Numbered from the stretch's first letter, positions 36,682-45,545 are shown. The stretch is 64,000 bases of DNA from Pedobacter psychrodurus (GCF_004331735.1 NZ_SJSO01000002.1:310001-374000); one strand, 5' to 3'. Notes: generated from the sequence alone by a model not told the origin. Numbers and translations: made by a program.

Positions 36682-37137
36682 ATGAAATTTATTTTTACAT
36701 GCTTAATTTTTTTAGCCCTGAGCTATGCCACTTTTGCGCAACAAAAGGCCAAATATACCATTAGGGTTATAGACCTAAGTGGAAACGCAACAAGAGGTTC
36801 TTTTTATGCTGCAGCTGATGATGGTTTAACCATTATCAGAAACCGGAAGGATACCATAAAACTAAGTGCCGATAGTATCAGTGCATTATACATTCACCGA
36901 AAAGGGCTTGCCGCACCGCTAGCCATTGCCGGTGGTTTAACATTTTTTGTATTGGCCGCCAAAAGCGATAAATTGGTAGAATCGGTAGTGCTTATTGCTG
37001 CGGGCGTACCTGTTGGAGTATCAGGTGGGTTATTGATTGGTGGGTTACTCTCCAACAAAAAGAATTATAAAGCACTCCAGGCAAAAGATTTTCCTTTAAT
37101 TAAATCAAATCTTCAGAAATATACCGTGTTAAAATAA
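36682..37137 (+). CDS. Membrane-associated protein of unknown function
   Basis: 151 residues with a signal peptide (FIFTCLIFLALSYATFAQ). The N-terminal part is a small beta domain (KYTIRVIDLSGNATRGSFYAAADDGLTIIRNRKDTIKLSADSISALYIHRKG), which looks like a short surface-exposed sheet. Two glycine-rich hydrophobic helices follow (~74-95, ~100-128). I do not recognise it. It is 67 bases upstream of the fumarylacetoacetate hydrolase family gene, in the same direction. Confidence 0.65.
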   Translation: MKFIFTCLIFLALSYATFAQQKAKYTIRVIDLSGNATRGSFYAAADDGLTIIRNRKDTIKLSADSISALYIHRKGLAAPLAIAGGLTFFVLAAKSDKLVESVVLIAAGVPVGVSGGLLIGGLLSNKKNYKALQAKDFPLIKSNLQKYTVLK

Positions 37138-37204
37138 TAACGCTTAAGTTTTATTTTGAATGGCCTAATTTCTTAGCTTTACCGCGTATTTAACCAAATC
37201 ATAT

Positions 37205-38203
37205 ATGAAACTAGTATCTTATAAAACCGAAGACAGAGAGCATCTTGGTATATTTATCAACGGACATATTTATAACTTAAATAGTTGCGACAAACTGCTT
37301 CCTGATAATATGAGTGCGTTTTTGCAAGGTGGCGAAGTATTAATGGAAAGAGCAAAAAGGATAGACGATCAAATAAAAGATGGTAGTTTAGTCGCTAAGG
37401 AAGAAATTTTTTACGAAATTTTAGCACCTGTTCCTCATCCAACCAGTTGTCGCGATGGATACGCTTTCAGACAGCATGTTGCTGCAGCGCGTAGAAACAG
37501 AAAGGTTGATATGATCCCTCAATTTGATGAGTACCCAATCTTTTATTTCACCAATCATAATGCTATTCAGGGTACTGGCGAAATTGAATGTATGCCAGAT
37601 CATTTTGATAAACTGGATTTCGAATTGGAAATTGCCATTGTTATTGGTAAAAAAGGTAGAAATATTAAAGCTGCTGAGGCAGATGAATACATTGCTGGTT
37701 ATATGGTGATGAACGATATGAGTGCCCGTACCTTGCAGATGGAAGAGATGTTGCTGAATTTAGGTCCGGCCAAAGGGAAAGATTTTTCTACCGTAATTGG
37801 TCCATGGTTGGTAACTCCTGATGAATTACTGCAGTATAAAGTTACGCCTAAAGAAGGACATGTTGGTAATGCTTACGATCTTAAAATGACCTGCAGGGTA
37901 AATGGGATCGAAGTTTCAAAAGGAAATGCTGCTGATATGGACTGGACTTTTGCCGAAATTATTGAACGTTGTGCTTATGGCGTAGATATCCTTCCAGGTG
38001 ATGTAATTGGTTCAGGAACAGTTGGAACGGGTTGTTTCTTAGAGTTAAACGGTACCGGTTTGCTTAACGATCCAAATTATAAAGTACAGTGGTTACAGCC
38101 AGGCGATGTTGTAGAAATGGAAATAACAGGCCTTGGCGCTTTAACCAATACGATTACGAAAGCCAATACCGATTTTTCTATTTTGGGGTTGAAGAAACAT
38201 TAA
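37205..38203 (+). CDS. Fumarylacetoacetate hydrolase family protein
   Basis: 332 residues. The FAH catalytic fold is visible from ~85: PVPHPTSCRDGYAFRQHVAAARRNRK, PIFYFTNHNAIQGTGEI, DFELEIAIVIGKKGRNI (metal Glu/Asp), GYMVMNDMSARTLQMEE, GKDFSTVIGPWLVTPDEL and GDVIGSGTVGTGCFLELN. Given hppD and hmgA next door, it probably splits fumarylacetoacetate (or maleylacetoacetate directly) into fumarate and acetoacetate, the last step of tyrosine breakdown. No maleylacetoacetate isomerase is seen in the window. Confidence 0.9.
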   Translation: MKLVSYKTEDREHLGIFINGHIYNLNSCDKLLPDNMSAFLQGGEVLMERAKRIDDQIKDGSLVAKEEIFYEILAPVPHPTSCRDGYAFRQHVAAARRNRKVDMIPQFDEYPIFYFTNHNAIQGTGEIECMPDHFDKLDFELEIAIVIGKKGRNIKAAEADEYIAGYMVMNDMSARTLQMEEMLLNLGPAKGKDFSTVIGPWLVTPDELLQYKVTPKEGHVGNAYDLKMTCRVNGIEVSKGNAADMDWTFAEIIERCAYGVDILPGDVIGSGTVGTGCFLELNGTGLLNDPNYKVQWLQPGDVVEMEITGLGALTNTITKANTDFSILGLKKH

Positions 38204-38259
38204 AATTCGAAGGTTGGAGTGCTCGGGTCGTTTGATCTAGAATGTTTTAAGGTTTGAAG

Positions 38260-38320
38260 TTGTAAGGTTGAAATGTTCTGGGCGTTTGATTCAAAACTGT
38301 GAAGTTGAAATGTGTAGGTT
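38260..38320. repeat. Left flank repeat of the IVP gene (GGTTGAAATGTT)
   Basis: Holds GGTTGAAATGTT (38266-38277) and GAAGTTGAAATGT (38301-38313). The inverted form AACATTTCAAC is at 38881-38891 on the other side of the IVP gene. Confidence 0.5.
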
Positions 38321-38362
38321 GTAAACCAATTATATTTTAATATTTTCACTTTACAATTGATA

Positions 38363-38761
38363 ATGGCAAAAGTAGAAAAATTTGAGGATTTAGAAATTTG
38401 GCAACTAGCTAAACAAGTTGGTGTTGAAGCCTACCGGATCTCTGATTTAGAGCCAATGAAATCTGATTTTGGGTTGAAAGATCAATTTAGAAGAGCAGCA
38501 ATGTCAATGTCTGATAATGTTGCTGAAGGATTTGAATATAACAACAATCCAGATTTCATTCGCTTTTTGGTTTATGCAAAAGGTTCGTCAGGAGAGTTTA
38601 GAAATAAAATCATAATATTAGAAGAAGCTAAAAAACTCTCTACAGTAGATTATAAACTTCTTTACCAGAAATGCATAGAATTTTCATCTAAAACAAAAAG
38701 ATTTATCGATTACTTAAGGGATTTTGAAAAGAAAAAGAAGGCTTTGAAAAAGGGGGCATAA
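38363..38761 (+). CDS. Four-helix bundle protein (23S rRNA intervening-sequence protein family)
   Basis: 132 residues from ATG 38363 (MAKVEKFEDLEIWQLAKQVG). The family signature is complete: FEDLEIWQLAK, then GLKDQFRRAAMSMSDNVAEGFEY, FIRFLVYAKGSSGEFRNKIIILEEA and a basic C-terminus. These proteins form pentameric bundles; relatives are found inside 23S rRNA intervening sequences and as Avd in diversity-generating retroelements, but most copies have no known role. No rRNA, reverse transcriptase or variable repeat is near. Inverted GTTGAAATGTT repeats flank it, as if the gene arrived as a unit. Confidence 0.9.
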   Translation: MAKVEKFEDLEIWQLAKQVGVEAYRISDLEPMKSDFGLKDQFRRAAMSMSDNVAEGFEYNNNPDFIRFLVYAKGSSGEFRNKIIILEEAKKLSTVDYKLLYQKCIEFSSKTKRFIDYLRDFEKKKKALKKGA

Positions 38762-38877
38762 TTTTTTCACTTTGCATCTAGAACTTTTTAACCTGGATAG
38801 ATGGCTCTATTTTACGTCCAAAATTTTCCAATTTTTAAGTTTTATTCTAGACAGTTTTTTATATACACCTAAAACTT

Positions 38878-38912
38878 TCCAACATTTCAACTTTCCAACA
38901 TTTAACCTATCA
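38878..38912. repeat. Right flank repeat of the IVP gene (AACATTTCAAC)
   Basis: TCCAACATTTCAACTTTCC followed by AACATTTAACC, inverse of the left flank. It ends just before the flavin reductase start. Confidence 0.5.
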
Positions 38913-38916
38913 AACC

Positions 38917-39804
38917 TTGTTAACTTTAAACACCTCCGATTTAACACCCGTAGACCTGCAAAATTATTTGCAATATGCTATCGCTCCGCGACCGATCTGC
39001 TTTGCCTCAACTATTGATGCCGAAGGTAATATTAATTTAAGTCCCTTCAGTTTTTTTAATATGTTTAGTACCAACCCACCGATCTGTATTTTTTCGCCAT
39101 CTAGGAGGGTACGCGACAATACGACCAAACATAGCCTGGAAAATGTACTTCAGGTTAAGGAATGCGTAATCAATATTGTAAACTATGATATGGTGCAGCA
39201 AATGAGTTTAGCGAGTACCGAATATGCAAAAGGAGTAAACGAATTCGAGAAAGCGGGATTTACCATGTTAAAATCTGATCTGGTTCGTCCACCAAGGGTT
39301 GCCGAAGCTCCTGTGCAGTTTGAATGTGTTGTAAATGAGGTAATTTCACTAGGCGATCATCATGGTGCGGGAAACCTGGTTTTGGCTGAAATAAAGGTTA
39401 TACACATTAATGAAGCTATTTTAGACGAGAATGGTCGAATTGATCAGCAAAAAATCGACCTTGTAGCCCGTTTAGGAGGCGATTGGTATTGTAGGGTTAC
39501 GAACCATAATTTGTTTAAAGTGGCAAAACCCTTAGCTAAATTGGGCATTGGTGTAGATCGCTTACCACATTCGGTCCGTTTTTCTAAAATATTGTCTGGA
39601 AATGACCTGGGAATGCTGGGAAACGTTGAACATTTACCGAGCGATGAAGAAATCGATCTTGTCAGTACCAATGCCGAAGTAAAAGAAGTGCTCGATGCTA
39701 CGATAGGTGATACAACCAACCGCGAAAGGGAGCTGCACGAACTGGCAAAAAAGTTTCTTAGTTACGGAGAAGTGGAGCTTGCTTTAAAGGTAGTTTTGCT
39801 TTAA
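38917..39804 (+). CDS. Flavin reductase family protein (FMN-binding split barrel)
   Basis: 295 residues with a TTG start (MLTLNTSDLTPVDLQNYLQ); no ATG fits and homologous proteins begin similarly. FMN-binding split barrel: AIAPRPICFASTIDAEGNINLSPFSFFNMFSTNPPICIFSPSR, then CVINIVNYDMVQQMSLASTEYAKGVNEFEKAGF. The last ~100 residues are a helical extension. It may serve as an NAD(P)H:flavin reductase or bind FMN in aromatic breakdown, given the neighbouring pathway genes. Its substrate cannot be read. Confidence 0.85.
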   Translation: MLTLNTSDLTPVDLQNYLQYAIAPRPICFASTIDAEGNINLSPFSFFNMFSTNPPICIFSPSRRVRDNTTKHSLENVLQVKECVINIVNYDMVQQMSLASTEYAKGVNEFEKAGFTMLKSDLVRPPRVAEAPVQFECVVNEVISLGDHHGAGNLVLAEIKVIHINEAILDENGRIDQQKIDLVARLGGDWYCRVTNHNLFKVAKPLAKLGIGVDRLPHSVRFSKILSGNDLGMLGNVEHLPSDEEIDLVSTNAEVKEVLDATIGDTTNRERELHELAKKFLSYGEVELALKVVLL

Positions 39805-39829
39805 ATTTATTCAGGTAATTCTTTTAGCT

Positions 39830-40435
39830 ATGCATAATATTGCTCAGGTAGATCAGTACATCATTAATTCGGCAGAATTTGCGATCCCTATTTTAGATCA
39901 TTTAAGAAATCTGGTACATAAGGCCGACGCACGGATTGAAGAAAAAATGAAATGGAGTATGCCTTTTTTTGATTTTAAAGGCACGGTTTGCCATATGGCA
40001 TCCTTTAAACATCATTGTGCCTTTGGCTTTTGGAAAGGATCGTTAATGCAGGATGAGTATGGGATTTTTAAAGAACGTTCTGAAGCGATGGGTTTATTGG
40101 GTAAAATAACATGTTTGGAAGATTTACCTTCAGACGAAATTCTTATTGCATATATTCAACAGGCAATTCAATTAAACGAAAACAATGTAAAATTGCCGAC
40201 AAAACCAAAGTCTACGGAGAAGAAAGAGCTGGTTATTCCAGAGTATTTAATGGAAGCCTTGCAGGAAGATCCTGAAGCATTAGCGGTTTTTCAAAATTTT
40301 AGTACATCCAATAAAAAAGATTATGTATTGTGGCTTGAAGAAGCTAAAACGGAAACTACCCGACAGAAAAGGCTGGTAAGCACATTAGTATGGCTTGCAG
40401 AAGGTAAAACAAGAATGTGGAAATATAAAAAGTAA
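39830..40435 (+). CDS. DUF1801 / YdeI-like (OmdA) protein
   Basis: 201 residues. Residues 1-110 form a DUF1801 domain (ILDHLRNLVHKADARIEEKMKWSMPFFDFKGTVCHMASFKHHCAFGFWKGSLM). The C-terminal 65 are the OmdA/YdeI helical motif (PEYLMEALQEDPEALAVFQNFSTSNKKDYVLWLEEAKTETTRQKRL). YdeI-like proteins have been linked to peptide and bacteriocin resistance, though the mechanism is unclear. It starts 26 bases after the flavin reductase gene, in the same direction. Confidence 0.85.
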   Translation: MHNIAQVDQYIINSAEFAIPILDHLRNLVHKADARIEEKMKWSMPFFDFKGTVCHMASFKHHCAFGFWKGSLMQDEYGIFKERSEAMGLLGKITCLEDLPSDEILIAYIQQAIQLNENNVKLPTKPKSTEKKELVIPEYLMEALQEDPEALAVFQNFSTSNKKDYVLWLEEAKTETTRQKRLVSTLVWLAEGKTRMWKYKK

Positions 40436-40436
40436 G

Positions 40437-40982
40437 TTATATAATACTTACAATTTTCATGAAACGGGCCTTATAGTGACCATTAAAATCGGTGATGGTT
40501 ACCCCATGTGCCTTACCCGAAGAAGCGTGGATAAATTTGATCCCATTTTCGTCAATCGAATAAATAATGCCAACGTGGCCTATTCTTCTTACTCTCGAAT
40601 TGCTCCCAGTGAAAATAAGTACATCTCCAACCTTCGCGTTTTCTAAACTGGTTTCTTTGCCTGTGGCACTAAATTCTCGTGAAGAGCGTGGAACCTTAAA
40701 ACCAAAATTACTGAATACATAACTCACAAAACCTGAACAATCGAAACCAACTTTAGGGTTACTTGTTGCATAACGATAAGGGATACCTAACATGCTTTTA
40801 GCAAAATCGATTAAACTTTCGGATTGCTTAGCTGAGGAATTGTTTGATAATTTATCTTCTTTAGGGAGGCTGGCAACGAGCTTTTTAACTAACTCTTGGT
40901 ACTGAGCCGGGATGATGGTTTGAGCTTTTCCTGCCGTGGCAGACAAAATGAAAAACAGAATCGGGACTATTATTTTCTTCAT
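40437..40982 (-). CDS. Secreted NlpC/P60 (C40) peptidase
   Basis: 181 residues with a signal peptide (PILFFILSATAGKAQ). It cuts peptidoglycan stem peptides, probably the D-Glu-mDAP bond. Catalytic Cys82 lies in GFDCSGFVSYVF, His136 in RRIGHVGIIY, and the polar third residue in the following IHASSGKAHG. The single catalytic domain has a short linker before it and no SH3 domain. It is convergent with the YdeI-like gene and ends one base after that gene's stop. Confidence 0.92.
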   Translation of the reverse strand: MKKIIVPILFFILSATAGKAQTIIPAQYQELVKKLVASLPKEDKLSNNSSAKQSESLIDFAKSMLGIPYRYATSNPKVGFDCSGFVSYVFSNFGFKVPRSSREFSATGKETSLENAKVGDVLIFTGSNSRVRRIGHVGIIYSIDENGIKFIHASSGKAHGVTITDFNGHYKARFMKIVSII

Positions 40983-41045
40983 ATGTTAGAACCAAAGATA
41001 TAAAAAATATCTAAAGTTGATTAAAATGTTGAAAATGAGTGCCAA

Positions 41046-41076
41046 TAAAAAAGTCCAAACGATGTGCTTGGACTTC
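41046..41076 (-). terminator. Terminator of the DUF4870 gene
   Basis: AAGTCCAA / TTGGACTT stem, followed on the minus strand by TTTTTTATT. Confidence 0.75.
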
Positions 41077-41098
41077 TGATTAAAATATTTGGTTTCGA

Positions 41099-41473
41099 TT
41101 AAATACTTGGGAACATGGTTTGTGCCCTATCACCAATTAATGGAATAGGTTTTTTTTCTCCCTGGATTGCAGCAATTAATCCGATAATCCACAATACGAA
41201 TAATCCAATTTGAACAATCCGGAGTATATAAACAGCATCTATAAAGCCTGTCGCAAAAATTAAAGGGATTAAAAATAAGCTTAAACCCCAACTCAAAACG
41301 GTTGATACCAGATGGAAGAGCAGCGTCTGTTTTAAATGATATCGGCTTAATTCGGTCTGGTTATCTTTATACATGGCGAAATAGGCAATTAACCATCCAA
41401 TAAACCAAAAGTAGCTTACTATTGAGGCATTTTTTCCATTGTCGGCTGTTTTAAAAGGGGAGTTTGTTTCCAT
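41099..41473 (-). CDS. DUF4870 / Tic20-like membrane protein
   Basis: 124 residues. Three hydrophobic helices (~17-35, 50-78 and 84-105) follow a short hydrophilic start. The pattern SIVSYFWFIGWLIAYFAMYKDNQTELSRYHLKQTLLFHLV is typical of DUF4870. Function unknown. It has its own terminator and no evident partner, so a monocistronic inner-membrane protein is likely. Confidence 0.8.
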   Translation of the reverse strand: METNSPFKTADNGKNASIVSYFWFIGWLIAYFAMYKDNQTELSRYHLKQTLLFHLVSTVLSWGLSLFLIPLIFATGFIDAVYILRIVQIGLFVLWIIGLIAAIQGEKKPIPLIGDRAQTMFPSI

Positions 41474-41524
41474 AGGTTTTTCAGTTTTTCGATTTATGAC
41501 GTAAATTACTAAATAATATGGATA

Positions 41525-42226
41525 TTATGGTGTGGTAACAGCAACGGGTAAAATCTTGCCATTAAAGAATTTATGTCCGGTTTTAGCAAAATCGGTAACA
41601 TATTTCCCCATTTCGAAGGCCATAACCGGGCTTTGGTATCCCGGGAAAGCGGCTTCGAGCATTTCCGTTTGCGCTGAGCCCAATGCGAGGCAGTTGATCT
41701 TGATTCCTGTTTCAGCCAATTCAAATGCTAAACATTCAGTTAAAGTATGCAAAGCCGCTTTACTTGCCGAGTAAGCCGAAAGACCTGGGAATTTAATGCT
41801 CCCTTGAAAACCACCCATACTTCCAATGTTTACAATATGGCTTCCAGCTTGCATTAAGGGCAAAATATGCTGAATCATCCTGAAATGTGAAATCACATTG
41901 CTCTGTAACATTTCGCCCAGATCAATTGCTGTGGTTTCTAAAAAAGGTTTATTAATTAAAGCTCCTGCATTGTTAATTAGGATGTCAACAGATCCTAAGC
42001 GTTCTTTTAAAAATGGAAGGAGTACATTGTAATCATCATTTACAATATCAAATTCTACTGGTAAAAGTGTACAGTCGGGATTAATGCCTTTAGCAATTTC
42101 TAAGAGTTTACGTAATTTATCTGCCGACCGTGCAATGGCTACGATTTTGTTCTCTTTCTGTAAGCTAAATTCTAAAGCAGTTTCGAAACCGATTCCACTA
42201 CTTGCACCTGTAATTATAATGTTCAT
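41525..42226 (-). CDS. Short-chain dehydrogenase/reductase
   Basis: 233 residues. NAD(P) motif ITGASSGIGFETALEF, LINNAGALINKPF, and the active site IGSMGGFQGSIKFPGLSAYSASKAALHTLTECLAFEL with catalytic Tyr and Lys (YSASK). Ends in GKYVTDFAKTGHKFFNG. Classical SDR, cytoplasmic oxidoreductase. The substrate is not deducible from sequence or context. Confidence 0.9.
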   Translation of the reverse strand: MNIIITGASSGIGFETALEFSLQKENKIVAIARSADKLRKLLEIAKGINPDCTLLPVEFDIVNDDYNVLLPFLKERLGSVDILINNAGALINKPFLETTAIDLGEMLQSNVISHFRMIQHILPLMQAGSHIVNIGSMGGFQGSIKFPGLSAYSASKAALHTLTECLAFELAETGIKINCLALGSAQTEMLEAAFPGYQSPVMAFEMGKYVTDFAKTGHKFFNGKILPVAVTTP

Positions 42227-42318
42227 TAAAAAAGTTAAAAATTGTTGTAAAGTTAAATTGTTCTGGGGCTATGATAATTCTTGGTTGATAGAAATTGAAG
42301 GTATTTGATGGATAAGTT

Positions 42319-42398
42319 CGTCATGCAGAATTTATTTCAGCATCTATTTTGCATTAAGACCCTGAAATAAATCCGATAGCTATCGGATCAGGGTGACG
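42319..42398 (-). repeat. 80-bp bipartite palindromic element, GATAGCTATC type
   Basis: Ends CGTCATGC / GGGTGACG. One arm holds CCGATAGCTATCGG, the other GCAGAATTTATTTCAGC. The inverted counterpart is 46110-46190. Confidence 0.75.
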
Positions 42399-42431
42399 AC
42401 CGACTTTTAACCCCTTCCTAATTGCAACCTA

Positions 42432-42683
42432 TCAGTTAATCTCCCACTCATCTCTTAAATCACTTTGCCATTTAGACGGATCTTTAATGTCTTTAAACAT
42501 TATGTTGCCTTCAGTATTATCAATTACCTTTTTTAATTTCTGGTATGATCCTTTTGGCTCTTCCACCATATTTGGCTGATGTTTTTTGATATCAACATCT
42601 TCTACAAAAGATAATGCCTTAAGCATCTTTTCCAGAAGCGCAGCATTTTGTTCGTTATCTACTTGTACTGTGATGGTTGTCAT
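42432..42683 (-). CDS. Small antitoxin-like protein
   Basis: 83 residues. It begins TTITVQVDNEQNAALLEKMLKALSFVEDVDI, a short strand-helix-strand as in small Bacteroidota proteins annotated as type II antitoxin-like. The end is acidic (SKWQSDLRDEWEIN). No RelE or PIN toxin gene lies downstream; the next 190 bases on that strand hold only a repeat. It is 31 bases after the phenylalanine hydroxylase stop, in the same direction. Identity weak. Confidence 0.55.
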   Translation of the reverse strand: MTTITVQVDNEQNAALLEKMLKALSFVEDVDIKKHQPNMVEEPKGSYQKLKKVIDNTEGNIMFKDIKDPSKWQSDLRDEWEIN

Positions 42684-42714
42684 AACATAAAGTTAATGAA
42701 ATTAAAGAGATAAA

Positions 42715-44496
42715 TCAATCCTCTGTAATCAGCTGGCTTACGGGGTTTTTAATTACATGCAAACCATCGCTGATCAATTTGGTATGATCTATTTCTCTGC
42801 CAGCTTTGATTTCCAAATAGACCTGAATTTCCTTTTCCAACTGATGATAAATTTTTTTGTGGTAAATAATCTCCAGGATTTCCAATGCACAAAGCCAATC
42901 CTGCCTGTGATTTGATTTTAGCTGTGCGAAAATTTCGGCAAGCTTATCCAAACCTTCGCCACTTTCTCTAATTTCTCTAACCGCTTGGTATAAACTGTGC
43001 AGTTTTAAAGTCTTATCATCATAAATAATTTGATGCGTTTTCTCGTTACTAATTAACGTAATCTCTTCGTAAGCGTCTTTATCGGCAGCCCCATTAAAAA
43101 CTGAAACAATCGTTTCACCTATAGCCATATCGTAAATGCCCCATTCGGGTTTAAACAGGATGTTTCCATTGTTTTCGGTAACCGTACAATCTTTAAAGGC
43201 AATTAAAAGAAGCTTATCGTTTTCTGTCGTAATGTCCTTAACTGCACCAGCTACTTTAATGCCGCTTTCAAATAGAAGTTCAGCTTTTCTGCCTGAAATT
43301 ATCCCTAAAGTTTGTAAATCAGTGGCGTTGTAGTCTTCTAATGCTTTTACAGCATCTTTTAACCGGCCCACGGGAGATGAAAAACCATCAGCATGGTAAT
43401 CTTTTCCATGGCCTGCCAATTGTTTTCCGTTAAATGCCAATGCCGAATGACCAGTTGTTTTAATAAAGGTAACCTCATCATTTGTACCAACACCAATATC
43501 GGTAAATACACCACTTACCTGTAAACCCGAGCTATAAACAGCTGTGGCCACATTTTTACAGGCAATTGCCTTCATAATGCTTTCTGTTCCACCTTTTCTA
43601 AAGGCCATAGTATTGGCAAAAGTTTCCAAAACATCAATCAGGTTTTGGAATGTTTCGGTTACAAAAAGCTGGGGTTGTGGTTTGGTAATATCGTAAGCGT
43701 AGTTAATCGTATCGATGTTGTACCAAAGTTTCTCCACATCATTTTGCATGCAGGTTGCACTTTCACCGATAGAAGAAAGCAAACCAGCACCATAAATTTT
43801 GGGGTTTTCTAAGGTGCCAATCAAACCATACTCAACCGTCCACCAGTGTAAGCGACCAAGTAAAGCCATTTCAGAAGGCTCACCCATATTTTCACTGATG
43901 TAGCGCAATTCCTTTTCTGCCTTTGCAATCTGAAACGCATCAGCATCTACGGCTTCTTTCAAAATCGATAGTTTCCGGATGGCTTCGTAAAGCTCAAAAT
44001 CTTTTGCCGAAAACATGGCTTTTGCGCCAATCGAGCCAAAATAACTTAAATAATTATTGTAATCCGTATCTGCGATAATAGGAGCATGGCCAGCACTTTC
44101 GTGTATTATATCTGGTGCTGGTGTATATTCGATGTGGTTAATCTGGCGGATATCGGCAGCAATTACCAACACACGATAAGCCTGATACTCCATAAATGCA
44201 GCTGGTGGAATAAAGCCATCAACAGTAACAGCTCCCCAATCAATCTTGCCCAGGTTATCGTTCATTGTCTGCAGGTCGGGAATGTGTTCGATACTTAAAC
44301 CAGCTCGCTGTAAGCCTTTTATATAAGGGTAATAAGCAACATTTTTAAGATAACTATAATTCTGGCGCATTACATAACGCCACACGGCCTGATCTATTGG
44401 TGTGTATTTTTCGTAATTCTGGTCAACAATAAATTGCTTTAAATGATTGGGCAATTTTGTTACCTGCGCATTATTAAAATCATTAAAATGGCTCAT
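42715..44496 (-). CDS. Aromatic amino acid hydroxylase (phenylalanine 4-monooxygenase), long form
   Basis: Hydroxylates phenylalanine to tyrosine with iron, O2 and a pterin. It is 593 residues against ~270-300 in Pseudomonas PhhA. The catalytic domain (~1-330) has the iron ligands His132 and His137 (APDIIHESAGHAPII) and Glu222 (LHWWTVEYGLIG), and GLLSSIGE. The C-terminal ~250 residues form an extra domain (SGLQVSGVFTDIG, GHSALAFNGKQLAGHGKDYHADGFSSPVGRL) of unknown role, seen in some Bacteroidota. It feeds the hppD-hmgA route nearby. Confidence 0.92.
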   Translation of the reverse strand: MSHFNDFNNAQVTKLPNHLKQFIVDQNYEKYTPIDQAVWRYVMRQNYSYLKNVAYYPYIKGLQRAGLSIEHIPDLQTMNDNLGKIDWGAVTVDGFIPPAAFMEYQAYRVLVIAADIRQINHIEYTPAPDIIHESAGHAPIIADTDYNNYLSYFGSIGAKAMFSAKDFELYEAIRKLSILKEAVDADAFQIAKAEKELRYISENMGEPSEMALLGRLHWWTVEYGLIGTLENPKIYGAGLLSSIGESATCMQNDVEKLWYNIDTINYAYDITKPQPQLFVTETFQNLIDVLETFANTMAFRKGGTESIMKAIACKNVATAVYSSGLQVSGVFTDIGVGTNDEVTFIKTTGHSALAFNGKQLAGHGKDYHADGFSSPVGRLKDAVKALEDYNATDLQTLGIISGRKAELLFESGIKVAGAVKDITTENDKLLLIAFKDCTVTENNGNILFKPEWGIYDMAIGETIVSVFNGAADKDAYEEITLISNEKTHQIIYDDKTLKLHSLYQAVREIRESGEGLDKLAEIFAQLKSNHRQDWLCALEILEIIYHKKIYHQLEKEIQVYLEIKAGREIDHTKLISDGLHVIKNPVSQLITED

Positions 44497-44630
44497 GGTT
44501 AATCTGAAAATAAGTTGGTCGGCAGCTAAGTTATGATGTTGTTTTTATCTTATCAAGAAAGCGGCTGCATAAATTAACAGGTTAAAGTAATAAAGGTTTT
44601 AGGCGGGTAAAATGATGGATTAATAATTAG

Positions 44631-45475
44631 GAAAGGTAAGTCAGCATTTCATCTGCGAGGTTCGATCGGGCTGTTCGCTATATCTTTTGCAGCCCTTCGA
44701 CTCCGCTCAGGGTGACAGCAAAAGGATACCGCTTCCATCCCGTTTAAGAACACAGGCTTGTGCTGATGAACCTGGTTTTTTTAGGACGTTTGCTATAAGA
44801 CGGTAATAGTAGCAATGCAGTAGCCATCTAAACCCGACTGAGCGGAAAGCCCGTAAACCGAGGAACGAGGTGCGGACTTATAGCGAAGGTGGGACTAAAG
44901 AAACCGAAGTGCTTGTGGAACTGCTTTCCAAAAAAAATAGATAAGGTTAACAGGGATTTATGACTTGGAAAAGGTAAGTCATCATTTCATCGGCGAGCTT
45001 CTGTCGTGCTGTTCGCTAAATCTTTTTGCCGCCCTTCGACTCCGCTCAGGATGACCGCAAAAAGGATACCGCTTCCATCCCGTTTAAGAACACAGGCTTG
45101 TGCTGATGAACCTGGTTTTTTTTAGGCAACTCGCTATAAAAACGAAAATAGAAGCAGGTTGCTTCCCAGCTAAACCTGACAAAGCGGAAAGCCGGTAAAC
45201 CGAGGAACGAGGTGCGGACTTGGAGCGTGGGCAGGACTGAAGAAACCGAAGGGTTGTGGAACTGCTTTCCAAAAACTATCGAAATCATTAAGGTTTTGGA
45301 TAGTTAAAAATTAACTCTAATTATTAGAAAAGGTGCTGTGGCATTTCATCGTCGAGGTTCTGTCGGGCTGTTTGCTAAATCTTTTTGCTACCCTTCGACT
45401 TCGCTCAGGATGACCGCAAAAAGGATAACATTTCCATCCCGTTTATATAGAAAAGCTTGTGCTGATGAGGCTTGG
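44631..45475 (+). repeat. Three tandem copies of a ~340 bp non-coding unit
   Basis: Units begin at 44631, 44967 and 45327, each at GAAAAGGTAAGTC/GAAAAGGTGCTG (spacing 336 and 360). The third is cut near 45475. Shared blocks in order: TTTCATC.GCGAGG, GGGCTGTTCGCTA, CCCTTCGACTCCGCTCAGG, CCGCTTCCATCCCGTTTA, CTTGTGCTGATGA, AAACC.GAC..AGCGGAAAGC, AACCGAGGAACGAGGTGCGG and GTGGAACTGCTTTCCAAA. There is no plausible ORF. This fills the 1050-base gap 44497-45545. Confidence 0.85.
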
Positions 45476-45545
45476 TTATGTATCATGTGCTACAATTATT
45501 ACGTGTTAATCAGTGCCTCCGTGGTAAAACAATTGCTGAGGGGTA

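Noticed and set aside
38363..38761. Part of a diversity-generating retroelement (Avd-like protein)
   Set aside because: No reverse transcriptase, template or variable repeat within the window; stand-alone IVP family fits.
42432..42683. A complete toxin-antitoxin module
   Set aside because: Only an antitoxin-like protein is present; no toxin gene follows on the same strand.
45046..45288. Minus-strand open frames of 62-80 codons in the tandem repeat
   Set aside because: They follow the repeat, are not kept in the other copies, and have low-complexity composition.
44631..45475. CRISPR array, because of regularly spaced repeats
   Set aside because: Units are ~340 bp, similar over their whole length, with no unique spacers and no cas genes.
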